Shown: in pieces, positions 26,912 to 35,605 of the stretch
Numbering within the stretch: position 1 is the first letter of the stretch
Layout of the letters: each line of letters starts with the position of its first letter
Source: JAIXWP01 sp965247015
GTDB lineage: Bacteria; Bacteroidota; Bacteroidia; Flavobacteriales_D; Sanyastnellaceae
Length of the DNA stretch: 64,000 nucleotides
NCBI GenBank assembly: GCA_965247015.1
Contig: CBDFGG010000004.1
Span: 992,001 to 1,056,000 of the forward strand
Reading direction: 5' to 3'
Notes under the pieces: generated by a model
Told to the model about the DNA's origin: nothing
Seen by the model: the letters and a program-made list of their open reading frames with translations, nothing else
Databases searched by the model: none
Made by a program: the position numbers and the translations under genes

Positions 26912-28254
26912 ACTTGATTAAAATTTCTTGGGCGAATCTTCGCGTAAAGCCTCTCAATACATTGCTTAGTATCGTACTATTAGCATTCGGTGTAGGTGTG
27001 ATTTCGCTTCTTCTTCTTTTAGAAAAACAAGTCACTGAAAAATTTGACCGCAACATCAAGGACATCGATTTTGTGCTTGGAGCAAAGGGAAGTCCGATGC
27101 AGTTGATTTTAGCCAATGTGTATCATGTTGATGCGCCAACAGGTAATATCAAAGTTTCTGATGCTCAAAAAGTCATCAAGAATCCAATGGTAAAAGAGGC
27201 CATTCCTCTGGCTTATGGCGACAATTATGAGAAATGGCGTATCGTCGGAACCAACTTCAAATACCCGGCGCACTACGACGCGAAAGTGGGCGAAGGTCGT
27301 ATGTTCTCCGCTCCGTTTGAAGCTACGCTCGGTAAGCGCGTTGCAGAAGAAACGGGATTGAAAGTGGGAGATAAGTTTACTTCTATGCACGGATTCGATA
27401 ATCAGAGTAATGAAGAAGATGCCCACCACCACGACCATCCTTTTGTGGTAGTTGGAATTCTTGAAACGAATAATTCAGCTTTAGATAATTTGATCTTAAC
27501 TCCAGTGGAGTCTGTTTGGCTTGTTCACGACCATGGTGACGAGGAAGAACACACCAGCATGGAAAACCCTGCTCACGGTGAGCCAGGGCACGTTCATGAA
27601 GAAGGTGACGAGCATGAACATGAAGGTGAAAATCCTGCGCATGGTGAAGAAGGTCACGTGCATGTCGAAGGAGATGAGCATGACCACGAGCACGCTCATG
27701 ATCACGAGGCAGCACAAGAAATGACCGCATACTTAATCAAGAAGCGTAACCCACTTGCAGCAATGATGCTTGCTAATGTCGTTCGCGATACGAATATGCA
27801 GCTTGCAGACCCTGCCATTGAAATGAATCGCTTGAGCCAAAATTTTGGACTCGGAATGGATACATTGAAAGCCATTGCGATTTTGATCATGATCCTTTCA
27901 TTTGTAAGTGTATTTATTTCACTTTATAATTCTCTTAAAGAACGCAAGTATGAATTGGCTCTTCTTAGAACCATGGGTGGTTCGAGAGGAACATTGTTTG
28001 CGCTTATCATGCAAGAAGGATTGCTATTGGTCATCATTGGATTTGTAACGGGTACCGTTCTTAGCCGAATAGGTTTGCTTGCGCTTTCGTCTTTATTAAA
28101 AGAAAATTTCCAATATGAGATCAATGACTTGAGTGTTTCCTCAAGTGAGTTGGTATTGTTAGCAGTAACTTTGGGCGTTGGTGTTTTGGCGTCATTGTTG
28201 CCTGCACTTCGCGCGTTAAAAATGGATATTTCAAAAACTCTTTCAAATGCTTAA
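26908..28254 (+). CDS. FtsX/LolC-type ABC permease with histidine-rich periplasmic insert
   Basis: 448 residues: TM1 near 18-38, a large MacB-like periplasmic region, then three TM helices after about residue 315 (FtsX fold; LALLRTMGGSRGTLFALIMQEG). Unusually, residues about 204-270 form a His/Glu/Asp-rich stretch with repeated PAHGEEGHVH and HEHxHDHE elements, carrying some 25 His. Such segments typically bind Zn, Ni or Cu. This suggests a metal-linked transporter, as in the Zn-responsive Zrg-type loci of Vibrio where MacB-like ABC genes sit with metal-binding partners; that parallel is inference. It overlaps both neighbours by a few bases. Confidence 0.85.
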   Translation: MNLIKISWANLRVKPLNTLLSIVLLAFGVGVISLLLLLEKQVTEKFDRNIKDIDFVLGAKGSPMQLILANVYHVDAPTGNIKVSDAQKVIKNPMVKEAIPLAYGDNYEKWRIVGTNFKYPAHYDAKVGEGRMFSAPFEATLGKRVAEETGLKVGDKFTSMHGFDNQSNEEDAHHHDHPFVVVGILETNNSALDNLILTPVESVWLVHDHGDEEEHTSMENPAHGEPGHVHEEGDEHEHEGENPAHGEEGHVHVEGDEHDHEHAHDHEAAQEMTAYLIKKRNPLAAMMLANVVRDTNMQLADPAIEMNRLSQNFGLGMDTLKAIAILIMILSFVSVFISLYNSLKERKYELALLRTMGGSRGTLFALIMQEGLLLVIIGFVTGTVLSRIGLLALSSLLKENFQYEINDLSVSSSELVLLAVTLGVGVLASLLPALRALKMDISKTLSNA

Positions 28255-28798
28255 GAATATTATTCTATTCGCTACTGGTGTTGTCGCAGCCATCGGGCTG
28301 AGTGGATACATTACTGTATCGAATGAAGATGATCCTACACCAGTAAAAGCCAAGCGTGCTCTCGATTGGGATCGCACGCGTCAATCATCATTGATCCCAC
28401 AAGTGATGGATGATGCTCCAAATGAAATTACATGGAAAATGTTGTCAGACGTGACATTCAAGCAGATCTATGTACAAGAACTTGACTCCTATTTCTGGAA
28501 GCCTACATTTGGACCTGGCGTGAAAGCGTTTGAAGGAAGAGAGGTTTACATTACAGGATATGTAATTCCTGTAGACTATGATGAGAATTTCTATGTTGTA
28601 TCTAGATATCCATACGCCAACTGTTATTTCTGCGGCGGCGGTGGACCTGAGAGTGTGGCTGACTTGAGATTTACCGGCAAGCATCGCACTTACAAAACAG
28701 ATGAGCGTCTCACATTCAAAGGCAAGTTAAAATTGAATGCAGACGACATCTATCAAATGAATTACATATTGGAAGGAGCAATGGAATATGTTCCATAA
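28247..28798 (+). CDS. DUF3299-like exported protein of the ABC/metal unit
   Basis: 183 residues with an N-terminal hydrophobic anchor or signal (about 4-22, IILFATGVVAAIGLSGYITV). The mature domain contains WKMLSDVTF, VYITGYVIPVDYDENFYVVSRYP and the Cys-Gly motif NCYFCGGGGPES near residue 125, then TFKGKLKLNADD. The ITGYVIP...Y...CxxC arrangement resembles DUF3299 proteins, which accompany MacB-like ABC genes in several phyla. The CxxC could bind a metal or be redox-active. Its start overlaps the permease stop by 8 bp, so it is translationally coupled. Biochemical function unknown. Confidence 0.7.
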   Translation: MLKNIILFATGVVAAIGLSGYITVSNEDDPTPVKAKRALDWDRTRQSSLIPQVMDDAPNEITWKMLSDVTFKQIYVQELDSYFWKPTFGPGVKAFEGREVYITGYVIPVDYDENFYVVSRYPYANCYFCGGGGPESVADLRFTGKHRTYKTDERLTFKGKLKLNADDIYQMNYILEGAMEYVP

Positions 28799-28799
28799 A

Positions 28800-28825
28800 A
28801 AAAAGAGGGCCGAGGCCCTCTTTTT
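28800..28825. terminator. Bidirectional terminator between ABC unit and desaturase
   Basis: AAAAGAGGGCC, loop GAG, GGCCCTCTTTTT-type hairpin directly after the stop at 28798 and 4 bp before the convergent desaturase stop. Confidence 0.88.
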
Positions 28826-28828
28826 GTT

Positions 28829-29899
28829 TTACATCGTTCCGACTGTTTTCAAGTGATTGACGTGTGACTTCAACGCTTGAAATAATGTTTTGTATTCATT
28901 GTATTTCACTCCGAACTGCTCGCATGTTTCTTTTACAAGCTTATTTACTTCAGGATAGTGAATGTGAGAAATTCTAGGGAATAAGTGGTGTTCCACTTGG
29001 TAGTTAAGACCACCTGTGAACCATGACACCACTCTGCTTTTTGTAGCGAAGTTAGTCGTAGTTTTAATCTGGTGAACAGCCCACTCATCTTCTACTTTAC
29101 CGTTTGTAGCAACTGGATCAACAAACTCTGTGTTCTCCATTACGTGTGCCATTTGGAACACATATGAAAGAATAATTCCGCAGATGAATGCAACGATTAA
29201 GTAACCGATGATTGTTGCAAGAACACCCACCGTGTACATTGGTAATCCGAAGAAGAAAATGAAGTGAACGATTTTAGTTACCCAAAAGATGATGTGATCT
29301 CTTGTGCTGAACTTACGAATTGGAGTCAATCCAATTTTACGGCTGAAATATTTTTTGAAGTCAAAATAGAAAATCCATAGTGCATACGTCAAGCTATACA
29401 ATGCAATGGAATAGATGTGTTGAAAACGGTGCATCTTCAACTTAGGTTGAATAGTAGTCGTTCTCATGAAAGGACGAATGTCGATATCATCATCATAGCC
29501 ATCGATGTTGGTGAAGCTATGGTGAATCATGTTATGCTTGATCTTCCAAAGATTAACGTCGCCACCCATGATATTGAGTGAGTATCCCATGATATTATTT
29601 ACCCATCCGCGGCTTGAGAAGCTGCCGTGAGCGCCATCGTGCATTACGTTGAATCCGATCGCAGCGATGTTGATTCCGAACACTATGCACAGAATAATTC
29701 CTAGCCAGATGGGCATACTTACCCAGAAAACTAGAAGTGCGTAAAGAAGGAAAAATGCTGCAAAAAGAACGGTAGTTTTACTGTAAAGTCTCCAGTTACC
29801 GGTTGGTTTAATGTTTTGTTCGTTGAAGTAGTTATCTACTTTTTTTTTCAATGCATCAAAGAATGGGTGATCCTTTGTGTTAAACTGAACTGTCGCCAT
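28829..29899 (-). CDS. Membrane fatty acid desaturase (acyl-CoA/front-end type)
   Basis: 356 residues. All three di-iron His boxes are present: HDGAH (about 89), HNMIHHS (about 124), and NYQVEHHLFP (about 298) with the Gln-variant third box typical of front-end (delta-5/delta-6-like) desaturases. Four TM helices in two pairs (about 45-90 and 205-245). There is no fused cytochrome b5 domain. It inserts a cis double bond in membrane-lipid acyl chains, consistent with cold adaptation or polyunsaturated lipids; regiospecificity cannot be read from sequence. Single-gene unit between two terminators. Confidence 0.9.
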   Translation of the reverse strand: MATVQFNTKDHPFFDALKKKVDNYFNEQNIKPTGNWRLYSKTTVLFAAFFLLYALLVFWVSMPIWLGIILCIVFGINIAAIGFNVMHDGAHGSFSSRGWVNNIMGYSLNIMGGDVNLWKIKHNMIHHSFTNIDGYDDDIDIRPFMRTTTIQPKLKMHRFQHIYSIALYSLTYALWIFYFDFKKYFSRKIGLTPIRKFSTRDHIIFWVTKIVHFIFFFGLPMYTVGVLATIIGYLIVAFICGIILSYVFQMAHVMENTEFVDPVATNGKVEDEWAVHQIKTTTNFATKSRVVSWFTGGLNYQVEHHLFPRISHIHYPEVNKLVKETCEQFGVKYNEYKTLFQALKSHVNHLKTVGTM

Positions 29900-29989
29900 T
29901 GGCTAAATTGAAATTAATTGATATGTAAGGCAAGAATACACTGTCGACTCTTCAACAAAGAAATGTCACCTTATTTTCTTGCATTACCA

Positions 29990-29997
29990 CAAAGATA
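29990..29997 (-). promoter_or_regulatory. -7 promoter element of desaturase gene
   Basis: CAAAGATA (minus-strand TATCTTTG), an exact TAnnTTTG match just downstream of the terminator of the preceding gene; it implies a leader of about 84 nt. Confidence 0.45.
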
Positions 29998-30007
29998 CGA
30001 AAAAGAA

Positions 30008-30029
30008 AGCCCCGACTTCCGTCGGGGCT
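30008..30029 (-). terminator. Terminator after T9SS cargo gene
   Basis: Perfect hairpin AGCCCCGAC, loop TTCC, GTCGGGGCT, followed on the minus strand by a T-rich stretch (complement of AAAAGAA). Confidence 0.85.
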
Positions 30030-30052
30030 CTAATATGATATATGTCAGACGC

Positions 30053-32812
30053 TTACTTAATGCTCAATTTTGTTCTGTACACCTCGTTAGCACTTACAAT
30101 CTCAAGAACATAATGTCCAGATGTTAAATTAAGTTCCACCTGAGCTATTCCGTTCTGATTGATTGATTCTTGTTGAACCATTCTTCCCTGCATATCAAAC
30201 AAACGCAATTGAGAACCCGCTCTTAAGTTTTCTGATTTCAAGAAAAGAACATCATGTGCTGGATTTGGATAAACGGTCCAGTTAGATGCATCAGCTACTT
30301 CATTCACACCAATGGTTGTTACAAATGTATTTGTCGCAGTATTAGTGATAATTGGTTCGTTAAAGTCAAAGTAGATGTAGGCAGTATTTTCAAAAACAGT
30401 TCCTACAGGCTTATCAGCAATAGGCTTGATACGGTACATCACGTGACCATGGCTTTCTGGTTCGTTTGTAGTTGAATCCGGAAGCATGATGTTAGGGAAG
30501 TTCCATGTCAAGTAACCGTTTGTCATTTGAACATTGTATGCATGAGAAGCATAGATCATTTCAAATGTTGACCAATCCAAATCAGTATCCAATTGATCTT
30601 CTACACGAATGTTGAAAGCCTCTGCTGTTCCAGTGTTTTGGAAGTTGATGATATAAGTGAAGTAATCATTCGAAGGAAGCATATTTCCTTCAGGACCATC
30701 ACCCGCAGGGAAGTTCAATTTGTTGTTTGGGTCATAAGATCCGATGGCAACTTGTGTAATATTCGCTGTGTTATTCGAAGGGTTGATATCTGTTCCATTA
30801 GTAACCGTTGCAGTCGCATATGTGAATACTAGATTACCAAGAGGCAATGTCACATCATTGATGACGTGTACATATGCACCTGCGTAGTCAAATGCAGATA
30901 CACTCACTCCACTCCAAGTAACAGTATTATTAGCGTTATTAATGACGCCTACTACACCATCGATGTCCTGAGCCGAGATGATCGTTTGAACACCATCAAA
31001 ATTAGCAACGACATTTACAAGTCCATCAATTGATCCAGCATTTTCAAGGCTGATATAATAATAACCATTGAAACCAGGAGTAGCGTTATTCCATGTAGAA
31101 ATACTTATGCTAACTTCAATTGCATTGTCAAAGAAATAGAACGGCGCGTTGATTCCAGTGTAGGTTTGGCCGCTTTCATAGAATGAGTTCTGAGTGGCTA
31201 AATATGCGGTAGCAGTAGAACCCGATGCTGTTGTATATTCTGCATAGAGGTATTGATAGCCCGCTGGAATGGTGATACAATATTCACCTTGCTCATTGCT
31301 ATACGCAACTGTTTCCAATTGCTCTTCTTGACTCAGCCACAGAGTATAAATGATTTGAGCTCCGCTTAGTGCTTGTTCTCCGCTATCAAATAAGTTGTTT
31401 TGGTTTAGATCTAAGAATGCTGTACCACAGATGGTCGCAATGTATGGTTCCATTGGCCAATTCAACGTGCAGCCTGTGATCTCACTTGTGTTGCCGTTCA
31501 TCTCATCCCAGGTATTTTCTATTGCATCAATGAATGCATAACCTGTCGAGTAGCTACTTGCATAGAGTCCGAAATCACCAGGATAAACTAGGATTTCATA
31601 GAATCCATTGGCGTCAGTCCAAACAGAATCGACACCGTTATTATCATAGATGGAAACTCCTTCAACCGGCATTTCACCATCGTCAAATATGCCATTGTAA
31701 TTCAAATCTTCGAATGCATAACCACAAACGCTAACAGCTGCTGGCGTAGTGATTTCCTCGCTGTAAGAATCTGTGCAAGATGTGTTCGTATTATTTGTGA
31801 TCAACTCTACCTCTGTAACCGCTCCAGGTTCAAGTGTAATGTAAAGAGGGCTATAAGTGCCGTAAGACTGACCATTGATCACCCATTCTCCACTAGTATA
31901 ATAGCCTGAAGAGGTATTAGTGAATGTGTAGAAATATCCGTTATTGGTATAGGTGAAAGCCGCGTCACAGTTGTTGTTTACCGAAGTGATAACTACATCG
32001 TGACAGATATAATTTCCACAACCACTTGCATCAATTGTATTACAAATGGTATAAGTACCAACACCTGGAAGATAGAATCCTGGATTATGTGAGTTAGACA
32101 AATACTGACCATTCACTGAATAGTTTGACCAATAATCTTGTTGTTCGCTTGGATTAATTGGCACACCATTGTAGGTCTCAGATATTGTAACGTAATTATC
32201 GACTACTGTGAAACTAAAGTCCACGTCACAAGTAGATTGTGGTTGTTGGATGAAGAACGTGTAGAAATAAGTACATCCAAACTCGTCTGTCAAAACTACA
32301 TTTCCGCTGAGTGGATACTGCGGGAAATTCACTTGAAATGTCGGGCCGTTTGGCTGAACAAATGTACCCGAGTTTGCAGACCACGTATAGCCTATAGGCG
32401 AAGCATTTGATTGCGTGTTTAGCATGACAACGGCAGCCTCAGATGTTGCAGAAACAGTGAAGACACTGCCCCATACTTGCGCACATTCTACCACCACGTC
32501 TTGACAGTTTGAAATATTTGAAACCTGTACACCAAGGTCGTCATAAGCAATGACCGCAAGACAGATCGTGTATACACCAGGCGCCAAATCAAATGCTTGG
32601 AACCACTCGCCATCCGCTGAGTATGGGAAGTCAGCAGTCCAAACATACTCGAGGTATGCTGCATCAGGGCAGATGTCAATAGAGTCAACTGCGTTTGCAT
32701 AAATGCTATTAAAGCTTTGGAAGTTCGTAAACTCCCCCGTTAGCTCACACTGCGCAGTAGCCATCGATGAAAGGCCAAAGAGAAGTGCAAATAGATAAAT
32801 GATTTTTTTCAT
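30053..32812 (-). CDS. Large secreted protein with SdrD_B-like repeats and T9SS type A sorting domain
   Basis: 919 residues. The signal peptide is about 1-20 (KIIYLFALLFGLSSMATAQ). The N-terminal half holds several PKD/Ig-like units with Cys pairs; near 385-450 and 465-530 are two SdrD_B/CNA-B-like repeats starting CGYAFEDLNYNGIFDDGE and CGTAFLDLNQNNLFDSGE, whose DxNxNxxxDxxE loops likely bind Ca. A DUF11/DUF7619-like domain (SYDPNNKLNFPAGDG; FENTAYIYFDFNEPIITN) precedes the C-terminal sorting domain (VYPNPAHDVLFLKSEN; LTSGHYVLEI). Predicted surface or secreted adhesin-like protein. Single gene with its own terminator. Confidence 0.85.
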   Translation of the reverse strand: MKKIIYLFALLFGLSSMATAQCELTGEFTNFQSFNSIYANAVDSIDICPDAAYLEYVWTADFPYSADGEWFQAFDLAPGVYTICLAVIAYDDLGVQVSNISNCQDVVVECAQVWGSVFTVSATSEAAVVMLNTQSNASPIGYTWSANSGTFVQPNGPTFQVNFPQYPLSGNVVLTDEFGCTYFYTFFIQQPQSTCDVDFSFTVVDNYVTISETYNGVPINPSEQQDYWSNYSVNGQYLSNSHNPGFYLPGVGTYTICNTIDASGCGNYICHDVVITSVNNNCDAAFTYTNNGYFYTFTNTSSGYYTSGEWVINGQSYGTYSPLYITLEPGAVTEVELITNNTNTSCTDSYSEEITTPAAVSVCGYAFEDLNYNGIFDDGEMPVEGVSIYDNNGVDSVWTDANGFYEILVYPGDFGLYASSYSTGYAFIDAIENTWDEMNGNTSEITGCTLNWPMEPYIATICGTAFLDLNQNNLFDSGEQALSGAQIIYTLWLSQEEQLETVAYSNEQGEYCITIPAGYQYLYAEYTTASGSTATAYLATQNSFYESGQTYTGINAPFYFFDNAIEVSISISTWNNATPGFNGYYYISLENAGSIDGLVNVVANFDGVQTIISAQDIDGVVGVINNANNTVTWSGVSVSAFDYAGAYVHVINDVTLPLGNLVFTYATATVTNGTDINPSNNTANITQVAIGSYDPNNKLNFPAGDGPEGNMLPSNDYFTYIINFQNTGTAEAFNIRVEDQLDTDLDWSTFEMIYASHAYNVQMTNGYLTWNFPNIMLPDSTTNEPESHGHVMYRIKPIADKPVGTVFENTAYIYFDFNEPIITNTATNTFVTTIGVNEVADASNWTVYPNPAHDVLFLKSENLRAGSQLRLFDMQGRMVQQESINQNGIAQVELNLTSGHYVLEIVSANEVYRTKLSIK

Positions 32813-32911
32813 AGTAGTGATTTTGTGTTCAGATGTAAAGAAGCGATGCAGGGTAAAAAGGTTGCTTTAGGAATTGTATAGTCAATGAAATCACATATGT
32901 CAACGCTCCCG

Positions 32912-32919
32912 TATATTTG
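32912..32919 (+). promoter_or_regulatory. -7 promoter element of aspS
   Basis: TATATTTG, an exact TAnnTTTG match 20 bp upstream of the ATG at 32939. It lies inside the longest open frame (ATG at 32885), which argues against that upstream start. Confidence 0.5.
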
Positions 32920-32938
32920 CACCCAAATTAAAAGCACC

Positions 32939-34687
32939 ATGCATCGTTCGCATACCAATGGCGAGTTACGCCTCACAAACGTTGGACAAGAAGTTATACT
33001 CAGTGGCTGGGTTCAAAGATCTCGTGATCTCGGAGGGATGACCTTCGTGGATTTGCGAGATAGATATGGCATCACGCAAGTAGTTTTCAATATGGACACT
33101 AATGCCGATCTGTGCACTGCAGCTCGTAAACTCGGTCGTGAATTCGTGATTAAGGTTAAGGGCAACGTTGTTGAACGTTCTTCTAAAAATGCGAAAATGG
33201 CTACAGGCGATATCGAAATTATCGCTACATCGCTTGAAATTTTGAATGCAGCGAAGACTCCTCCATTCACAATCGAAGATGAAAGCGATGGCGGTGATGA
33301 CCTTCGCATGCAGTGGCGCTTCTTGGATTTGAGAAGAAATCCTCTTAAGAATAACTTGATGCTTCGCCACCGTATTAGTATCGAAGCAAGAAAATATTTG
33401 GATTCTCTTTCTTTCTTAGAAATTGAAACTCCATACCTCATTAAATCTACTCCGGAAGGTGCGCGCGATTTTGTAGTTCCAAGCCGCATGAATCCTGGAC
33501 AATTCTACGCCCTTCCTCAATCACCACAGACCTTCAAACAACTTTTGATGGTGAGTGGATATGACCGTTACTATCAAATTGTACGTTGCTTCAGAGATGA
33601 AGACCTTCGTGCAGATCGTCAGCCTGAGTTTACTCAGATCGACTGTGAAATGGCGTTTGTAGAGCAGGAGGACATCCTCAACACATTCGAAGGAATGATT
33701 CGTCATCTCTTCAAAACTGTTAAAAACGTTGACATCGCTGAAGTTCCTAGAATGCTCTATGCTGATGCGATGCATCATTATGGTTCAGACAAGCCGGATA
33801 TTCGTTTCGAAATGAAGTTCCAATACTTGAATGATCTCATGCAAGGCAAAGGCTTCAATGTATTCGATAGCGCTGAGGCGGTAATTGGCATTGTAGCACC
33901 TGGTTGTGCAAACTACACACGTAAGCAAGTTGACGAATTAACAGAATGGGTGAAGCGTCCGCAGATTGGTGCAAAAGGATTGGTTTATTGCATGTGCAAT
34001 GAAGACGGCACTTTCAAATCAAGCGTCGACAAATTCTATTCACAAGATGATTGGAAGGCGATTTCTGAAAAGGCAGGTGCGAAAGCTGGAGACCTTATTC
34101 TCGTATTGAGCGGAGGTTTGGATACCACCCGCAAACAGTTGAATGAACTTCGTTTGTTGATGGGAACGCGCCTTGGACTTCGCAATCCAGATAATTGGGC
34201 TCCGCTGTGGGTACTTGATTTCCCGCTTCTTGAATGGAGCGAGGAATCAGGAAGATGGCACGCTATGCACCATCCGTTTACTTCACCAAAGCCTGAACAT
34301 ATTGCACTTCTTGATACCGATCCAGGTGCGGTAAATGCAAACGCTTATGACTTCGTGTTGAATGGTGTTGAAATTGGCGGAGGATCTATCCGCATCCACG
34401 ATAGAGATGTTCAAAGCCGCATGTTTGACCTTCTTGGTTTTTCTCAAGAAGAAGCAAAAGCACAGTTTGGATTCTTACTAAATGCGTTTGAATATGGAGC
34501 ACCACCACACGGCGGAATAGCATTCGGTTTTGACCGTTTGTGTTCACTGTTCGGAGGTTCAGAAGGTATTCGAGATTTCATCGCATTCCCTAAAAACAAT
34601 AGTGGCCGCGACGTTATGATCGACGCTCCAAGCGCCATCGCTGATGCACAGTTGCAGGAGCTGTCGATTTCAGTGACTAACGATTAG
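32939..34687 (+). CDS. aspS: Aspartyl-tRNA synthetase
   Basis: Class IIb aminoacyl-tRNA synthetase, 582 residues, bacterial type. An N-terminal OB-fold anticodon-binding domain (GWVQRSRDLGGMTFVDLRDRYG) is followed by the catalytic domain with LPQSPQTFKQLLM, motif 2 (RCFRDEDLRADRQPEFTQID), the inserted GAD domain (about 290-415), and motif 3 (GIAFGFDRLCSLFGG). The start at 32939 follows a -7 element; the ATG at 32885 lies upstream of it. The last codons (VTND) already match the heptamer repeat that continues past the stop, suggesting the array invaded the 3' end. Presence of gatC in the window leaves open whether it is discriminating or not. Confidence 0.96.
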   Translation: MHRSHTNGELRLTNVGQEVILSGWVQRSRDLGGMTFVDLRDRYGITQVVFNMDTNADLCTAARKLGREFVIKVKGNVVERSSKNAKMATGDIEIIATSLEILNAAKTPPFTIEDESDGGDDLRMQWRFLDLRRNPLKNNLMLRHRISIEARKYLDSLSFLEIETPYLIKSTPEGARDFVVPSRMNPGQFYALPQSPQTFKQLLMVSGYDRYYQIVRCFRDEDLRADRQPEFTQIDCEMAFVEQEDILNTFEGMIRHLFKTVKNVDIAEVPRMLYADAMHHYGSDKPDIRFEMKFQYLNDLMQGKGFNVFDSAEAVIGIVAPGCANYTRKQVDELTEWVKRPQIGAKGLVYCMCNEDGTFKSSVDKFYSQDDWKAISEKAGAKAGDLILVLSGGLDTTRKQLNELRLLMGTRLGLRNPDNWAPLWVLDFPLLEWSEESGRWHAMHHPFTSPKPEHIALLDTDPGAVNANAYDFVLNGVEIGGGSIRIHDRDVQSRMFDLLGFSQEEAKAQFGFLLNAFEYGAPPHGGIAFGFDRLCSLFGGSEGIRDFIAFPKNNSGRDVMIDAPSAIADAQLQELSISVTND

Positions 34688-34738
34688 TGACGAGTGACTA
34701 GAGACTAGAGACAAGTGACAAATGACAAGTGACAAGAG
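34688..34738 (+). repeat. Heptanucleotide tandem array after aspS
   Basis: Seven 7-bp units directly after the TAG: TGACGAG, TGACTAG, AGACTAG, AGACAAG, TGACAAA, TGACAAG, TGACAAG. Degenerate units continue back into the last aspS codons. Confidence 0.85.
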
Positions 34739-34740
34739 TT

Positions 34741-34778
34741 CTCGGCTTTGCCGAGGACAAATGGTTTCGCTTTCGCGA
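34741..34778. repeat. REP-like mini-hairpins beside heptamer array
   Basis: CTCGGC-TTT-GCCGAG at 34741-34755, then TCGC-TTTC-GCGA at 34767-34778. The first is nearly identical to hairpins at 43898 and 60598. Confidence 0.7.
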
Positions 34779-34812
34779 GATTATTTTAATATAATTATTC
34801 AACTAAAAAAAA

Positions 34813-34864
34813 GAGCGGTGAGATAGTATAACTCCTGGACAGGAGTTCTACTATTCCACCGCTC
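34813..34864. terminator. Bidirectional terminator between aspS and bacilliredoxin gene
   Basis: Inverted repeat with 25-base arms and three mismatches (GAGCGGTG...ACTCCTG / CAGGAGT...CACCGCTC), 2-base loop, preceded by A8. It is the only strong hairpin between the two convergent genes. Confidence 0.75.
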
Positions 34865-34865
34865 G

Positions 34866-34919
34866 TTAGTTTCTACTCTAGTAACTACTCTAGTCACTAG
34901 TCGTTAGTAACTAGTAACT
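34866..34919 (-). repeat. Degenerate heptamer array after bacilliredoxin gene
   Basis: Read on the minus strand this begins just past the stop and runs as TTACTAG, TTACTAA, CGACTAG, TGACTAG and further degenerate units. It mirrors the array after aspS on the other side of the terminator. Confidence 0.65.
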
Positions 34920-34922
34920 GTT

Positions 34923-35336
34923 TTAGCAGTATTCTTCGAAGGCCATTTTCAAATTATCGGCGATCATTTCTGCTGTGCGTCCTTCGATGTGATGACGCTC
35001 GATCATGTGCATTAATTTACCGTCTTTAAACAAAGCAATGCTTGGTGAAGATGGAGGGTAAGGCAACATGTATTTACGAGCGCGCTCTACTGCATCGCGG
35101 TCAACACCAGCGAATGATGTTACCAACTTAGAAGGAAGTTTGCTTGATGTTTTTACTGCGTGTTTTACGCCTGGTCTCATGCTACCTGCTGCACAACCAC
35201 ATACGCTGTTCAACACAACGAGTACCGTGCCTTCGCTATTTACCGCAGCATCTACTGCTTCTGGGGTCATCGCTTCTTCAAAACCTACGTTATCTAAATC
35301 TGCACGCATTGGTGCTACTAATTCTGGAGGATACAT
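34923..35336 (-). CDS. Bacilliredoxin (BrxA/BrxB, DUF1094 family)
   Basis: 137 residues, thioredoxin-like fold. The family's CGC active-site motif is in NSVCGCAAGSMRPGVK near residue 53-55. Members remove bacillithiol from mixed disulfides on proteins after oxidative stress; many Bacteroidota make bacillithiol, which fits, but no bsh genes are in the window. The usual TVLVVLNSVCGC strand, FAGVDRDAVERAR and the C-terminal Cys are present. Single-gene unit with an exact -7 element at 35359-35366. Confidence 0.88.
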   Translation of the reverse strand: MYPPELVAPMRADLDNVGFEEAMTPEAVDAAVNSEGTVLVVLNSVCGCAAGSMRPGVKHAVKTSSKLPSKLVTSFAGVDRDAVERARKYMLPYPPSSPSIALFKDGKLMHMIERHHIEGRTAEMIADNLKMAFEEYC

Positions 35337-35358
35337 TTTCTTAAAATTTTATTTGAAA

Positions 35359-35366
35359 CAAAAGTA
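35359..35366 (-). promoter_or_regulatory. -7 promoter element of bacilliredoxin gene
   Basis: CAAAAGTA (minus-strand TACTTTTG), an exact TAnnTTTG match 23 bp upstream of the start codon. Confidence 0.5.
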
Positions 35367-35506
35367 CGATGTATAAAGTTCGAGTCAAGTGCTTTGACTC
35401 ACCGTTTAACAAAGATTTTAGGGTGCAATTTATCGTAATCCCGGTAAAGTGGTATAAACTACTTGTTACCAAGAATACCATTCAGAAACGAGTCTTTTCT
35501 TAAAAC

Positions 35507-35514
35507 TACCTTTG
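35507..35514 (+). promoter_or_regulatory. Possible -7 element of DUF1016 gene
   Basis: TACCTTTG, an exact TAnnTTTG match 92 bp upstream of the start; no -33 found. The surrounding 270 bp between the bacilliredoxin and DUF1016 genes is AT-rich and shows nothing else. Confidence 0.35.
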
Positions 35515-35605
35515 TCTTAATATGTGAAATAGGTGGAAAACTACATTCACGAGGCAACTTGAAAAATAAAAAAACTCGAACAAACTTAAACTTTGAAAAT
35601 CTTAA

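Noticed and set aside
27496..27730. Open frames antisense or out of frame to the His-rich permease insert
   Set aside because: They are produced by the repetitive CAC/CAT/GAG codons of the permease and have no start, neighbour or domain support.
29918..30127. Small ORF on the plus strand between the desaturase and T9SS cargo genes
   Set aside because: It spans a terminator and the -7 element, and overlaps the 3' end of the cargo gene in the opposite direction.
34688..34738. CRISPR-like array
   Set aside because: Repeat units are 7 bp with no spacers, and no cas genes are present.
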